Assembly (NCBI RefSeq): GCF_963676325.1
Contig: NZ_OY781099.1
Location: forward strand, 1-64,000
Source: an uncultured Bacteroides sp.
Lineage (GTDB): Bacteria > Bacteroidota > Bacteroidia > Bacteroidales > Bacteroidaceae
DNA length: 64,000 nucleotides
Reading direction: 5' to 3'
Under the pieces are notes generated by a model. That model was not told the origin of the DNA, did no database searches, and was given only the letters and a program-made list of their open reading frames with translations. The number at the start of each line of letters is the position of its first letter. Positions within the stretch are counted from its first letter, which is position 1. Position numbers and translations under genes: made by a program. Positions 16,972 to 26,532 of this stretch are shown piece by piece.

Positions 16972-18192
16972 TTATCGAAAAATCAAAGTTGAGAGCGTCT
17001 CTTCAGCAAACATCTCATTAGCTACCTCCAGTACCCCTTCTGCTGTTAATGCTTCAATTCTCTGAAACAAAGCTTCGGCGGTATCGTACTTATTGTAATG
17101 AAGGAACGACTTGGCCATATCCAGCGCATTGTTCTCGTTATTGTCTGAAGCTACCCCTATCTGGCCAATCAGCTGCTTTTTGGCAGCATTAAGCTGAGAA
17201 GAAGTCATCTTGACATCACGCAAGTGTTTCAGTTCCTTATAAGTCAGATTAAGGCAGGTATCAGCATCTTCGGGATCTGTGCCGAAATAGATGCAGAATA
17301 CTCCGGTATCGGTATAGGAAGTGAGATTAGACTCAACGCTATAGACCAGCGCTCTTCTCTCACGAAGAGAAACATTGAGCTTGCTGTTCATTCCTGGACC
17401 GCCGAGTATGTTGTTAAGGAAGTAAAGTGCCGTGCGCTTATCATTATAAGCATCGTATCCCCTGCCGCCAATCATCACATGCGCCTGGTGAGTATCCTTG
17501 GGAACAGTGAGCTGTTCGGGCACATAAGCCGGCGGAGGAGTGCGGAGATTTTTAAACTCAGTAAAAGGAATATCGCCTACTGATTTCTCAACCCAGCGGA
17601 CCACCTTCTTAAAATCGAGGTTTCCCCATACAAAAAAGACCATATTGCTGGGATAATAATACCTTGAAGTGAAATTCAAAGCATCGGCAGTGGTGAATCC
17701 CTTTAGTAATTCAGGTTTTCCCAATATGTTTCTTCCCAGCGGATGATTCTTAAAGATCAGATCCTCAAAGTCATCAAAAATAAGTTCTGAAGGAGTATCG
17801 TCGTAAGACTTAATCTCATCAATAATAACATCTACCTCTTTTTCTATTTCCTTTTGCGGAAAAGTAGAATGAAAAACTATATCGCTAAGCAATTCTACCG
17901 CACGGGGGAAATGTTCAGTCAGGAAGGCCGAGTAAATCACGGTTTCCTCCTTATTGGTATAAGCATTCATATCACCACCCACATTCTCCATCCGGTTAAG
18001 GATATGCCATGCTTTGCGTTTCTCAGTACCTTTAAAAGTGAGATGTTCCACAAAGTGAGCCATTCCCTGCTCCTGCTCTGCTTCATCTCGCGTGCCTGCA
18101 TTCACAGCAAATCCGCAATAGGCTACTTTTGATAAAGATGGTTTGTGAATAATACGTAATCCGTTAGGTAAAGTATATTGATTGTAATGCAT
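16972..18192 (-). CDS. M16-family zinc metallopeptidase
   Basis: 406-residue M16B-type peptidase, normal length for a single-chain bacterial member built of two homologous halves. The inverted zinc motif HFVEH (His46, Glu49, His50 in GMAHFVEHLTFKGTEKR) is intact. The distal Glu is expected in the NKEETVIYSAFLTEHFPRAVELL segment. No signal peptide, so probably cytoplasmic. Start MHYNQYTLPNGLRIIHKPS at 18192 is chosen because a -7 box (18224-18231) lies inside the longer frame to 18234. It is divergent from the LOG gene. The substrate is unknown; homologues degrade peptides or processed presequence-like fragments. Confidence 0.9.
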   Translation of the reverse strand: MHYNQYTLPNGLRIIHKPSLSKVAYCGFAVNAGTRDEAEQEQGMAHFVEHLTFKGTEKRKAWHILNRMENVGGDMNAYTNKEETVIYSAFLTEHFPRAVELLSDIVFHSTFPQKEIEKEVDVIIDEIKSYDDTPSELIFDDFEDLIFKNHPLGRNILGKPELLKGFTTADALNFTSRYYYPSNMVFFVWGNLDFKKVVRWVEKSVGDIPFTEFKNLRTPPPAYVPEQLTVPKDTHQAHVMIGGRGYDAYNDKRTALYFLNNILGGPGMNSKLNVSLRERRALVYSVESNLTSYTDTGVFCIYFGTDPEDADTCLNLTYKELKHLRDVKMTSSQLNAAKKQLIGQIGVASDNNENNALDMAKSFLHYNKYDTAEALFQRIEALTAEGVLEVANEMFAEETLSTLIFR

Positions 18193-18223
18193 TCTTTTCT
18201 CGCTTCTTAATTTTACGACGGCA

Positions 18224-18231
18224 CAAAAATA
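18224..18231 (-). promoter_or_regulatory. -7 box of the M16 peptidase gene
   Basis: Minus-strand TATTTTTG, 31 bp before the ATG at 18192; it excludes the longer reading frame. Confidence 0.55.
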
Positions 18232-18298
18232 CAATAAAACTTATTGTGGTTTATAGAAAAATGTAGATATTTGTATGTTAAACGTGATAAACTCTTTT

Positions 18299-18832
18299 AT
18301 GGATAGAATAGGAATTTTTTGTTCTGCCTCGCAAACAATAGATGATGTGTATTTCCAGAAAACCAAAGAACTGGGAATATGGATGGGCGAACAAGGCAAA
18401 ACATTAGTCTATGGCGGCGCAAACATGGGATTAATGGAATGTGTGGCACAGACAGTTAAGCAAGGAGGCGGAAACATTATAGGCGTAGTTCCTTCTAAAC
18501 TGGAAGAGAATGAAAAGGTGAGCCTTTTGCCCGATAAGTTTTTGCATACCAGGAACCTAAGCGACAGGAAAGACATCATGCTTGAAGAATCAGATGTTAT
18601 GATTGCTTTGCCCGGCGGTATTGGCACATTGGACGAAGTTTTTCACGTAATGGCATCTGCATCAATAGGATATCACTCGAAGAAAATTATATTTTATAAC
18701 ATAAATGGTTTTTATAATGAACTATTGACCATCTTGAAGATGTTTGAGGACAAACAGTTCACAAGACATAAGCTATCGCATTACTACGATGTGGCCAATA
18801 ATTTCAATGAATTGAAAAACCTTATTAAATAA
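18299..18832 (+). CDS. LOG-family (TIGR00730) nucleotide phosphoribohydrolase-like protein
   Basis: 177-residue cytoplasmic Rossmann-fold protein of the LOG (lonely guy) family. Members cleave the N-glycosidic bond of AMP or cytokinin nucleotides to give base plus ribose 5-phosphate. The family motif PGGIGTLDE is at about residues 105-113 and TLVYGGANMGLM at about 35-46. The start MDRIGIFCSASQ at 18299 fits family alignments better than 18275, and a GATATTTG box (18266-18273, one mismatch) fits it too. It stands 14 bp before the isomerase gene and heads a three-gene plus-strand group. The bacterial substrate is not certain. Confidence 0.88.
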   Translation: MDRIGIFCSASQTIDDVYFQKTKELGIWMGEQGKTLVYGGANMGLMECVAQTVKQGGGNIIGVVPSKLEENEKVSLLPDKFLHTRNLSDRKDIMLEESDVMIALPGGIGTLDEVFHVMASASIGYHSKKIIFYNINGFYNELLTILKMFEDKQFTRHKLSHYYDVANNFNELKNLIK

Positions 18833-18846
18833 ACAACCAGACAATC

Positions 18847-19452
18847 ATGATTGAATCAATCAAAGCTTTGTTATACAAGGAAGCTGAAGCCGTAAGAAAC
18901 ATACCGGTAACGGACGCTTATGAGAAAGCCGTTAAGTTAATTGTAGAACAAGTTCATGTAAAAGGAGGAAAATTGGTAACAACCGGAATGGGAAAAGCAG
19001 GACAAATTGCAATGAATATTGCAACAACCTTTTGTTCTACAGGCATTCCCTCTGTATTCCTTCACCCAAGCGAAGCTCAGCATGGCGATTTAGGAATCTT
19101 CCAGAAAGAAGATCTGTTATTGCTAATCTCCAACTCAGGTAAAACAAGAGAGATTGTTGAGCTTACCCAACTCTCAAGGATTCTGAATCCCAACATGAAA
19201 TTTATAGTTATTACAGGAAATCCGGAAAGCCCGTTGGCCGATGAATCTGATGTATGCCTTTGTACCGGAAATCCCAAAGAGGTTTGCGCACTGGGCATGA
19301 CTCCTACCACTTCAACTACAATGATGACAGTGATTGGTGATATTCTGGTTGTTGAAACAATGAAGCAAACCGGCTTTACCATTGAAGAGTACTCTAAACG
19401 CCACCATGGCGGATATCTGGGCGAGAAATCAAGAAAAATATGCGAAAAGTAA
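18847..19452 (+). CDS. kdsD: Single-domain D-arabinose 5-phosphate isomerase-like SIS protein
   Basis: 201-residue SIS-domain sugar-phosphate isomerase without the two CBS domains of Proteobacterial KdsD. The blocks LVTTGMGKAGQIAMNIATTF, IPSVFLHPSEAQHGDLG and ISNSGKTREI match arabinose 5-phosphate isomerases closely. The C-terminal RHHGGYLGEKSR supplies the conserved His. A single-domain enzyme of this kind has been characterised in Bacteroides fragilis, where it makes the Kdo precursor for LPS. The kinase gene overlaps its last 13 bp, so the two are coupled. Phosphohexulose isomerase is the main alternative. Confidence 0.75.
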   Translation: MIESIKALLYKEAEAVRNIPVTDAYEKAVKLIVEQVHVKGGKLVTTGMGKAGQIAMNIATTFCSTGIPSVFLHPSEAQHGDLGIFQKEDLLLLISNSGKTREIVELTQLSRILNPNMKFIVITGNPESPLADESDVCLCTGNPKEVCALGMTPTTSTTMMTVIGDILVVETMKQTGFTIEEYSKRHHGGYLGEKSRKICEK

Positions 19453-20360
19453 TTGGAATTGGCGAGACTATTCTCGACATCATCTTTCAGAATGAACAAC
19501 CGTCGGCATCTGTTCCCGGAGGTTCTGTATTTAATGGCATCATTTCACTAGGAAGAATGAATGTCGAGGTTTGTTTTATCAGCGAAATAGGAAACGACAG
19601 AGTAGGAAACATTATCAAAAGATTTATGGAGGAAAATAATGTGAGTACTAAGCACATTAACATTTTTCCTGACGGTAAATCTCCTGTGTCGCTGGCTTTT
19701 CTGAACGAAAAGAATGATGCGGAGTATCTTTTTTATAAAGATTACCCACAACAGAGACTGGACATCACTTTCCCCCAAATAAACGAGGATGATATTCTTA
19801 TATTTGGCTCTTATTACGCACTAAACCCGGTTCTCAGAGATAAGATGACAGAACTGCTGGATTATGCCAAGGAACGCAAAGCCATTATTTATTATGATCC
19901 CAATTTCCGCAGCACACACAAATACGAAGCCATGAAGCTTGCACCTGCTATTATTGAGAATCTTGAATATGCAGATATAGTAAGAGGGGCGGGTATTGAC
20001 TTTATCAATTTGTACAATCTGAATGACGTAGACAAAATCTACAAAAATAAGATTCAGTTCTATTGTCCTAATTTCATTTATACCTCGGGAGATAATTCAA
20101 TAAGCCTGCGAACAAAACAGGTGACTAAAGAATACGAGGTAGAACCAATCAATGCTGTAAGTACAATTGGAGCCGGAGATAACTTTAACGCAGGAATCAT
20201 TTACGGATTATTGAAGTACAACATTAGCTATCATGAGCTTAGCAACTTAAGTGAAGTTATGTGGGATAAGATAATACAATGCGGAAAAGACTTCTCTGCT
20301 GAGGTATGCATGAGTTTCAATAATTCAGTTTCTCTGGAATTTGCAAAAAAATACCAGTAA
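19440..20360 (+). CDS. PfkB-family carbohydrate kinase
   Basis: 306-residue ribokinase/fructokinase-type kinase that phosphorylates a sugar or nucleoside with ATP in the cytoplasm. The first signature, with GGSVFNGIISLGRM near residues 26-39, and the catalytic motif TIGAGDNFNAG around 241-251 with the Asp base are present. The ATG lies within the 3' end of the SIS isomerase gene (13-bp overlap, different frame), so expression is coupled. The pairing with an arabinose-phosphate isomerase suggests a sugar-phosphate pathway, perhaps arabinose or ribulose phosphorylation, but the substrate cannot be read from sequence. Confidence 0.85.
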   Translation: MRKVIGIGETILDIIFQNEQPSASVPGGSVFNGIISLGRMNVEVCFISEIGNDRVGNIIKRFMEENNVSTKHINIFPDGKSPVSLAFLNEKNDAEYLFYKDYPQQRLDITFPQINEDDILIFGSYYALNPVLRDKMTELLDYAKERKAIIYYDPNFRSTHKYEAMKLAPAIIENLEYADIVRGAGIDFINLYNLNDVDKIYKNKIQFYCPNFIYTSGDNSISLRTKQVTKEYEVEPINAVSTIGAGDNFNAGIIYGLLKYNISYHELSNLSEVMWDKIIQCGKDFSAEVCMSFNNSVSLEFAKKYQ

Positions 20361-20509
20361 ACCACTACAAGCTGAATTTATTCTTAAAACAATAAACTTC
20401 CGATACAAATAAAAGGGTATTTATGATATTTTTATAGATGTTTAAGTGAATTATACCGCTGAAAAGCATTCTTTTACAGCAATATAACTAATTATCCATT
20501 CTTTATGCG

Positions 20510-20517
20510 TATCTTTG
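20510..20517 (+). promoter_or_regulatory. -7 box of the DEAD-box helicase gene
   Basis: TATCTTTG, a perfect TAnnTTTG match, 30 bp upstream of the ATG. Confidence 0.65.
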
Positions 20518-20547
20518 CACCCGAATTGAAATAAGAGAAAAAAATTA

Positions 20548-22425
20548 ATGAAGACATTTGAAGAGTTAGGCGTTTCCCCGGAGATACTTAAAGCAATTGA
20601 AGAAATGGGATACGTAAGTCCCATGCCAGTACAAGAAGAAGTTATACCGTATCTACTGGGAGAAGGCAATGATGTAGTAGCTCTAGCACAAACAGGAACA
20701 GGTAAAACAGCAGCATTTGGGCTGCCAATTATACAAGGAGTTAATATCAGTAACAGAGTGCCTCAGGCGCTTATTTTATGCCCTACACGTGAGCTTTGCT
20801 TGCAAATTGCAGGAGACCTCAACGATTACTCAAAATATGTGGATGGACTAAAGGTTCTTCCGGTATATGGAGGATCATCTATTGAAAGCCAAATTAGAAG
20901 TTTAAAGAATGGAGTACACATTATCGTGGCTACTCCGGGTCGTTTGCTCGACTTGATGGAAAGAAAAACCGTAAAATTGGCTACAGTTAAAAACGTCGTA
21001 ATGGACGAAGCCGATGAAATGCTTAACATGGGCTTTACAGAAAGCATCAATGCTATTCTGGCTGATATACCAAAAGACCGCAATACACTGCTGTTCTCAG
21101 CAACTATGTCACCTGAAATTACACGTATTTCCAAGAACTATCTGAACAATGCCAAGGAAATTACCATCGGCACAAAGAATGAAGGTTCAAATAACGTGAA
21201 ACATATCTATTTTACGGTTCAGGCTAAAGATAAATATCTGGCGCTGAAACGTATTGCCGATTACTATCCTCAGATTTACGGTATTGTATTCTGCCGTACT
21301 CGTAAAGAGACACAGGAAATTGCCGATAAACTGATTCAGGACGGATATAGTGCAGACTCTCTGCACGGAGAACTTTCTCAGCAACAACGCGATGTTGTGA
21401 TGCAGAAATTCCGTGTTCGTAACATTCAGATCCTTGTAGCGACTGACGTTGCTGCACGTGGACTTGACGTTGACGACCTGACACACGTTATCAACTACGG
21501 TTTACCTGACGAAACAGAATCATATACTCACCGAAGCGGCCGTACAGGACGTGCAGGTAAGACTGGTATTTCTATCTCTATCATCAACTTGCGTGAAAAA
21601 GGAAAGATGAGAGATATTGAAAGAAAGATTGGTAAGAAATTCACTGTCGGAGAAATGCCTACCGGAAAACAGATTTGCGAAAAGCAACTGATTAAGGTAA
21701 TTGATGAAATTGAAAAGGTAAAAGTTAACGAAGAAGAGATTGCCGGCTTTATGCCTGAAATCTACCGCAAACTGGAATGGCTGGAAAAAGAAGATATTAT
21801 TAAGAGAATGGTTTCACTTGAGTTTAACCGTTTCCTTGAATATTACCGTGATGCGCAAGACCTTCAGGCTCCTACCAGCGAAAGCAGCAGAGGAGAGCGC
21901 GGAGCAAAACGTGAAATGGGCGAAGGCAGAGAAAGAGGAGCGCATAGATCTGAACCTGGATTTACACGCATGTTCATCAATGCCGGAAAAGCAGACAATT
22001 TCTATCCTAATCAGTTAATTGAACTGATTAACAAAAACATGAAAAAACGTGTACAGATAGGAAAGATCGACTTGCTAAAAAGCTTCTCATTCTTTGAAAT
22101 AGAAGATGCACAAGCAAAATCTGTTATGGAAACCCTAAACAATACATCACTGAATGGACGTTCAATCTCTGTTGAGATAGCAGGCGAAGACAATCGTGGT
22201 GGAGGAAGCAGAGAAAGCCGTGGAGGAAATAGAGAAAGCCGCGGAGGAGCTCCAAGAAAGTATTCTGACAGACCAGCATCGGCTGCGCCAAGAAGAAGCC
22301 GTGAGGAACGTGGATACGCTGCTAGTAGAGGTCCTAAAAGAAGAGATGATAGCAGACCTACTTATAGAGACGAAAAACCTGATTCTAACGAAGAAGGATG
22401 GGCAAGACGCAAATCAAGAAAATAA
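20548..22425 (+). CDS. deaD: DEAD-box RNA helicase with DbpA-type RNA-binding domain
   Basis: 625-residue ATP-dependent RNA helicase, likely acting in ribosome assembly and RNA turnover. Core motifs in order: Q motif near MPVQEE, Walker A AQTGTGKT (47-54), PTRELCLQ, VATPGRLLD, DEAD (153-156), FSATMS, then the second RecA lobe with VFCRTR, RGLDV and HRSGRTGRAG. A DbpA RNA-binding domain occupies about 470-545 (FTRMFINAGKADNFYPNQLIELIN). The last 75 or so residues are an Arg/Gly/Ser-rich tail with repeated ESRGG units, probably disordered and RNA-binding. The DeaD/CsdA name fits architecture; the exact orthology is not certain. Confidence 0.9.
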   Translation: MKTFEELGVSPEILKAIEEMGYVSPMPVQEEVIPYLLGEGNDVVALAQTGTGKTAAFGLPIIQGVNISNRVPQALILCPTRELCLQIAGDLNDYSKYVDGLKVLPVYGGSSIESQIRSLKNGVHIIVATPGRLLDLMERKTVKLATVKNVVMDEADEMLNMGFTESINAILADIPKDRNTLLFSATMSPEITRISKNYLNNAKEITIGTKNEGSNNVKHIYFTVQAKDKYLALKRIADYYPQIYGIVFCRTRKETQEIADKLIQDGYSADSLHGELSQQQRDVVMQKFRVRNIQILVATDVAARGLDVDDLTHVINYGLPDETESYTHRSGRTGRAGKTGISISIINLREKGKMRDIERKIGKKFTVGEMPTGKQICEKQLIKVIDEIEKVKVNEEEIAGFMPEIYRKLEWLEKEDIIKRMVSLEFNRFLEYYRDAQDLQAPTSESSRGERGAKREMGEGRERGAHRSEPGFTRMFINAGKADNFYPNQLIELINKNMKKRVQIGKIDLLKSFSFFEIEDAQAKSVMETLNNTSLNGRSISVEIAGEDNRGGGSRESRGGNRESRGGAPRKYSDRPASAAPRRSREERGYAASRGPKRRDDSRPTYRDEKPDSNEEGWARRKSRK

Positions 22426-22432
22426 ATACTTT

Positions 22433-22463
22433 AAGGCAGCTAAATAGCTGCCTTATTTTTTTT
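22433..22463 (+). terminator. Intrinsic terminator of the helicase gene
   Basis: AAGGCAGCTAAATAGCTGCCTT (22433-22454 less its ends) forms a stem of about 9 bp with a 4-nt loop and is followed by nine T. Confidence 0.9.
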
Positions 22464-22500
22464 GTCTAAGCACTGTTTAGCTGACTTATCATATTAAGCT

Positions 22501-22550
22501 AAAACAAAACAACCTGAATATTGCTATAATACTCAGGTTGTTTTGTTTTT
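22501..22550. terminator. Second, long symmetrical hairpin between helicase and S46 peptidase genes
   Basis: A perfect 17-bp stem (AAAACAAAACAACCTGA, 22501-22517, with its complement 22533-22549) around a 15-nt loop, A-rich on one side and T-rich on the other. It could terminate transcription from either strand. Confidence 0.75.
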
Positions 22551-22705
22551 ATAACCTCTGCTTTATCTGGAAAGTATAGGTTTTAATATATAACCTACAC
22601 TCATAATTTGCAAAAGGTCTTAGTCCAACTAAAAAGATTTAATGACGAATCACATCAATATTACTCATAAGTTAAGATTACTAACGATGAAATGGAAGAA
22701 AACCA

Positions 22706-24838
22706 TTAATTTGCTAATTTAAGTTCATTTATTAGCTGAGAAGCTTTGCCGTATTTCTCAATCATGAACAACACATAACGGATATCAACTCCTATACAAC
22801 GTTGTAACGACTTCTCATAAGACAGATTACTACTCATCCCTTCCCAGTTACCATCAAAAGCAAGACCAATAAGCTCTCCTTTCCCGTTAAACATAGCACT
22901 TCCAGAGTTTCCACCCGTAATATCATTATTAGAAATAAAGCAGACATTCATTTCTCCCTTTTTATCGGCATATTTACCGAAGTCTTTTTTGGCAAGTAAA
23001 TCCAATAGCGCTGGCTGAACCCAGAAATCTTTATCCCCATTATACTTCTTCACTTTCTCAAAGATTCCTTCTGTAGTCGTTGAAAAGGTGGAATTTGAGG
23101 AATCTTTGGCTGAATAAGGAGTTACAATTCCAAAGCTCAGACGCATTGTGGAGTTAGCATCAGGATAAAAGTTTTTATCCTCGTACATTTCACGAATCAG
23201 CTCGTTATATAATCGTTCATCGCGTGAAATAGCACTGCTCACGTCAGAAGTTTCCTGAGATAAGTCTACAAATTTAGCTACTACATCTACTGCAAAAGAG
23301 ATTGCAGGGTCATCAAGCATATTAAACGTTGTATCCTTCCTACAGATACGTTCTAATCCTTTTGGGGTAATCATCTCTGAATTGGCAAATAAATAGTCGG
23401 CATAGGCCTTAAAATCACCTTTAAACTTCTTATTTATTAGTTTATAAACATCTGGCAAATAAGTTGAATCCACTTTCTCTTTGCATTCTTTCAGCATGGC
23501 AACCATTATTTCTTTATCGATGGAAAGGTCAATATTTGAATATTCCTTTACCAGATTTTCTTTATAGGCCTTTCCAGCTATAGAATCACTGAAAAAGTCT
23601 GTATTCACTGCCTGCAAGGATAAAGAAAGCACATCTGATGCATTAGTGAAGCTTTCCGATAGATAAGCCATTGCACGGGATGCCGCCCCGTATTTTTGAT
23701 AATTAAGCCTTAAAGAGTCAATCAATTGGCCATATTTTGCTTTACGAGCACTGCTTGACATTATAAACTTAACCATCTCAGACTCTAAAGCCCTCTTTTT
23801 TTCGAGCACCTTCAGCTCACTAACCGCCTTATTTTCCCCAATACTAAATTTCCAATAGTTGGAACTGGTTGCGTACTTGGAAGAATACTTAATCCGAATA
23901 GAATCATTCAAATCCATCGCCTTTTTCCATATATCCTGCTTCACTCCACGAACGTCAATCATCGCCTGATTGCGTGATTGCATTTGTTCTTCAATGCCAA
24001 AAGAAGACAAGTAACGTTCCGTTGAGCCGGGATATCCCAAAGTCATGCAATAAGAACCTTTCTGATATCCTTTCAACGAAACCGGCGGTACATAAGAAGG
24101 ATGAAATGGGTGATTTTTCAGAGAATAACCAGCAGGCTGATTCTTTTCGTCAGCATAAATACGGAAAACAGAGAAGTCTCCTGTATGCCTCGGCCACACC
24201 CAGTTATCTGTATCTCCACCAAACTTACCAACTGAGGAAGGTGGCGCAAAAACCAAGCGGACGTCTTTATAATCTTTATAAACAGATAGATAGAACTCAT
24301 TACCTCCATAATATGCACTGACTTCGCCTCTTAACAAAGAATCCTTTTCCCGGACTTCATTTTCGATGGTATATCGAAGAGAATCGATGACGTATCCCCG
24401 CTTCATTTCAGTCATATCAGGAGTAATGTGCTTCAGAATTCTTGAGGTAACATCTTCCTGACGTATCAGGAAACTAACAAATAATTGGGGGTTAGGTAGC
24501 TCATCCTCTCTTTTCATTGCTGCAAATCCGTCTTTCAGATAGTCATGTGCTACTGAACTGTGGCTTTGTATAACATCAAAACCGCAATGATGATTCGTGA
24601 AGACCAGTCCATCATCGGAAACAACTACACCCGAGCAATATCCTCCAAAACTAATAATAGCATCTTTCAAAGATGGATGCTGATCACTGAATAACTTATC
24701 AGCAGGCATTTCGAAACCCAACTGTTGCATTAAAAGAACTGTTTTCCTGTCCAGATGATTAAGCATCCACATCCCCTCATCAGCATAGGAAGTGCAGGAA
24801 AGGAAAAGCAGGACAAAGGTTAAAAGGTTTTTCTTCAT
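22706..24838 (-). CDS. S46 dipeptidyl-peptidase (DPP7/DPP11 type)
   Basis: 710-residue secreted serine dipeptidyl-peptidase releasing dipeptides from the N-termini of oligopeptides in the periplasm. Signal peptide MKKNLLTFVLLFLSCTSYA. The chymotrypsin-like triad is visible: His84 in TNHHCGF, Asp in GGDTDNWVWPRHTGD, and Ser in DITGGNSGSAMF. The S1 determinant segment reads FDGNWEG; Gly there is associated with DPP7-like preference for hydrophobic P1 residues, whereas DPP11 has Arg, so DPP7-like is favoured. Length is typical. No convincing promoter was found; it follows the flippase gene by 105 bp on the same strand. Confidence 0.92.
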   Translation of the reverse strand: MKKNLLTFVLLFLSCTSYADEGMWMLNHLDRKTVLLMQQLGFEMPADKLFSDQHPSLKDAIISFGGYCSGVVVSDDGLVFTNHHCGFDVIQSHSSVAHDYLKDGFAAMKREDELPNPQLFVSFLIRQEDVTSRILKHITPDMTEMKRGYVIDSLRYTIENEVREKDSLLRGEVSAYYGGNEFYLSVYKDYKDVRLVFAPPSSVGKFGGDTDNWVWPRHTGDFSVFRIYADEKNQPAGYSLKNHPFHPSYVPPVSLKGYQKGSYCMTLGYPGSTERYLSSFGIEEQMQSRNQAMIDVRGVKQDIWKKAMDLNDSIRIKYSSKYATSSNYWKFSIGENKAVSELKVLEKKRALESEMVKFIMSSSARKAKYGQLIDSLRLNYQKYGAASRAMAYLSESFTNASDVLSLSLQAVNTDFFSDSIAGKAYKENLVKEYSNIDLSIDKEIMVAMLKECKEKVDSTYLPDVYKLINKKFKGDFKAYADYLFANSEMITPKGLERICRKDTTFNMLDDPAISFAVDVVAKFVDLSQETSDVSSAISRDERLYNELIREMYEDKNFYPDANSTMRLSFGIVTPYSAKDSSNSTFSTTTEGIFEKVKKYNGDKDFWVQPALLDLLAKKDFGKYADKKGEMNVCFISNNDITGGNSGSAMFNGKGELIGLAFDGNWEGMSSNLSYEKSLQRCIGVDIRYVLFMIEKYGKASQLINELKLAN

Positions 24839-24943
24839 AAGTATGTTTATTCATTAGAATCATTCCGTTCCCATTTAACACACCTAAGAAATTGAAATTC
24901 AAAACCTTATACCCGGATCAAGTCGCAAGTAGTATCTTAATAA

Positions 24944-26437
24944 CTATTTCTTTATAAAACGATTAATAATAGGTATATGTTTCAATGGAAAATCTTTCTT
25001 TATTATATACGCAATAAAGATAAAGAATAAAATGGTTTTAAAGAATAAACGTAAGAAAATATTGTCAATTTGAATAAACTTAGCAATGAAATAAATAACA
25101 GCAGTGAGCAATACATATTTTCCTATACCCTTCAAATCATAATCAATAGGATATTTCTTTTGTCCAACGAAATAAGAAACACTGGTAATTGTAGCATATC
25201 CCACAAGGCTGGCCCATGCACATGCCATATAGCCGTAAGTTGGAACTAAAACAACATTCAGGAAGATAATTAAGAAACAACCTATTCCAGAGAAATAAGC
25301 CCCCCAAATAGTCTTATCAATCAATTTGTACCAGAAAGACAGATTAAAGTATATACCATTGAGCATAGCTGCCATCATTACAATTGACACTACACCTAAT
25401 CCACTCCAGTAACTTTTTGCAATAATATATCGGAAAAGATCAAGATAAAGCATAACTCCAAGGAAAGCAATCAATGAAAAGATAATAAAATACTTCATTG
25501 CATCAGCATAAAGTTTCGTACTACCTTCTTCTTTATTTTTTCCAAAAACAAAAGGTTCGTATGCGTAGCGAAAGGCCTGAGTAAACATGGTCATAACCAT
25601 TGCTACTTTACTTGCAGCCCCATATATTCCTAGCTGTACGCGTGCTTCGGTATGATTAGTGAAGAGAAATGGGAAAATAATTTTATCTACAACAAGATTG
25701 AGTATTCCTGCAATCCCTAAGATCAGAATAGGGAAAGAATAAGCCATCATCTTTTTCCACAATTCTTTATCAAAGACATATTTAAATCCTGTTAGTTCGC
25801 TTAAAAGCGCCAAAAGTTGTATTGATGTACAAATCAAATTTGCAAGAAAAGCATAGCCTACACCATAACCTGGATTATAAAACCAGGAAACAGAAGCTGG
25901 GAAATGAACTAATAACCAAGGACAACAAACAAAAAAGAAAATATTAAGTGTAATATTCGGAATTATAAATAAAAACTTAATAGTGGCAAACTTTATTGGT
26001 CTTTTCTTATAGCGCAAATAGGCAAAAGGAATGCATTCAAATGCATCAAGTGCCACAACCATAGCCATCATGCCTATAAACTCAGGGTTATTTGCATATC
26101 CAAGAAAATTTGAAATCGGGTGTAATAAAAGAAAACACAGTGATATAAATAGCAAAGAACTAGTTCCAACAGAAATCAGTGTTGTAGAATAAACAACGGA
26201 TGATCTCTCGGAGTATTTATTAACAAAACGAAAGAAGCCGGTTTCCATTCCATATGTTAGCAAAACAAGAAGAAGCGCTGTGATGGAATACATATTCGTT
26301 ATTACCCCATATCCCCCAGAAGCTGCAGAAAGCTTTGCTGTATAAAGGGGTACTAATAAATAATTCAGGAAACTACCAATAATACTGCTCATGCCATAAA
26401 TTGCAGTATCTTTTGCCAATGATTTTAATCCGGCCAT
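24944..26437 (-). CDS. Polysaccharide flippase (Wzx/MATE-like, MviN superfamily)
   Basis: 497-residue integral membrane protein with about fourteen hydrophobic segments and the N-terminal pattern LAKDTAIYGMSSIIGSFLNYLLVPLYT. This pattern is typical of polysaccharide transporters that flip undecaprenyl-linked oligosaccharides to the periplasm. No sugar-biosynthesis genes surround it, so it is not part of a capsule cluster. It lies 95 bp downstream of ruvB on the same strand and may share its transcript, a pairing common in Bacteroides. The lipid-linked substrate is unknown. Confidence 0.88.
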   Translation of the reverse strand: MAGLKSLAKDTAIYGMSSIIGSFLNYLLVPLYTAKLSAASGGYGVITNMYSITALLLVLLTYGMETGFFRFVNKYSERSSVVYSTTLISVGTSSLLFISLCFLLLHPISNFLGYANNPEFIGMMAMVVALDAFECIPFAYLRYKKRPIKFATIKFLFIIPNITLNIFFFVCCPWLLVHFPASVSWFYNPGYGVGYAFLANLICTSIQLLALLSELTGFKYVFDKELWKKMMAYSFPILILGIAGILNLVVDKIIFPFLFTNHTEARVQLGIYGAASKVAMVMTMFTQAFRYAYEPFVFGKNKEEGSTKLYADAMKYFIIFSLIAFLGVMLYLDLFRYIIAKSYWSGLGVVSIVMMAAMLNGIYFNLSFWYKLIDKTIWGAYFSGIGCFLIIFLNVVLVPTYGYMACAWASLVGYATITSVSYFVGQKKYPIDYDLKGIGKYVLLTAVIYFIAKFIQIDNIFLRLFFKTILFFIFIAYIIKKDFPLKHIPIINRFIKK

Positions 26438-26532
26438 ATTCTTATCCGATTGTTTATATTTTCTATTCTATTTATTAAAAAACCAAGAATCCATCGAACA
26501 AAACATCCAATAAAAACTTAATCGCTTTTAAT

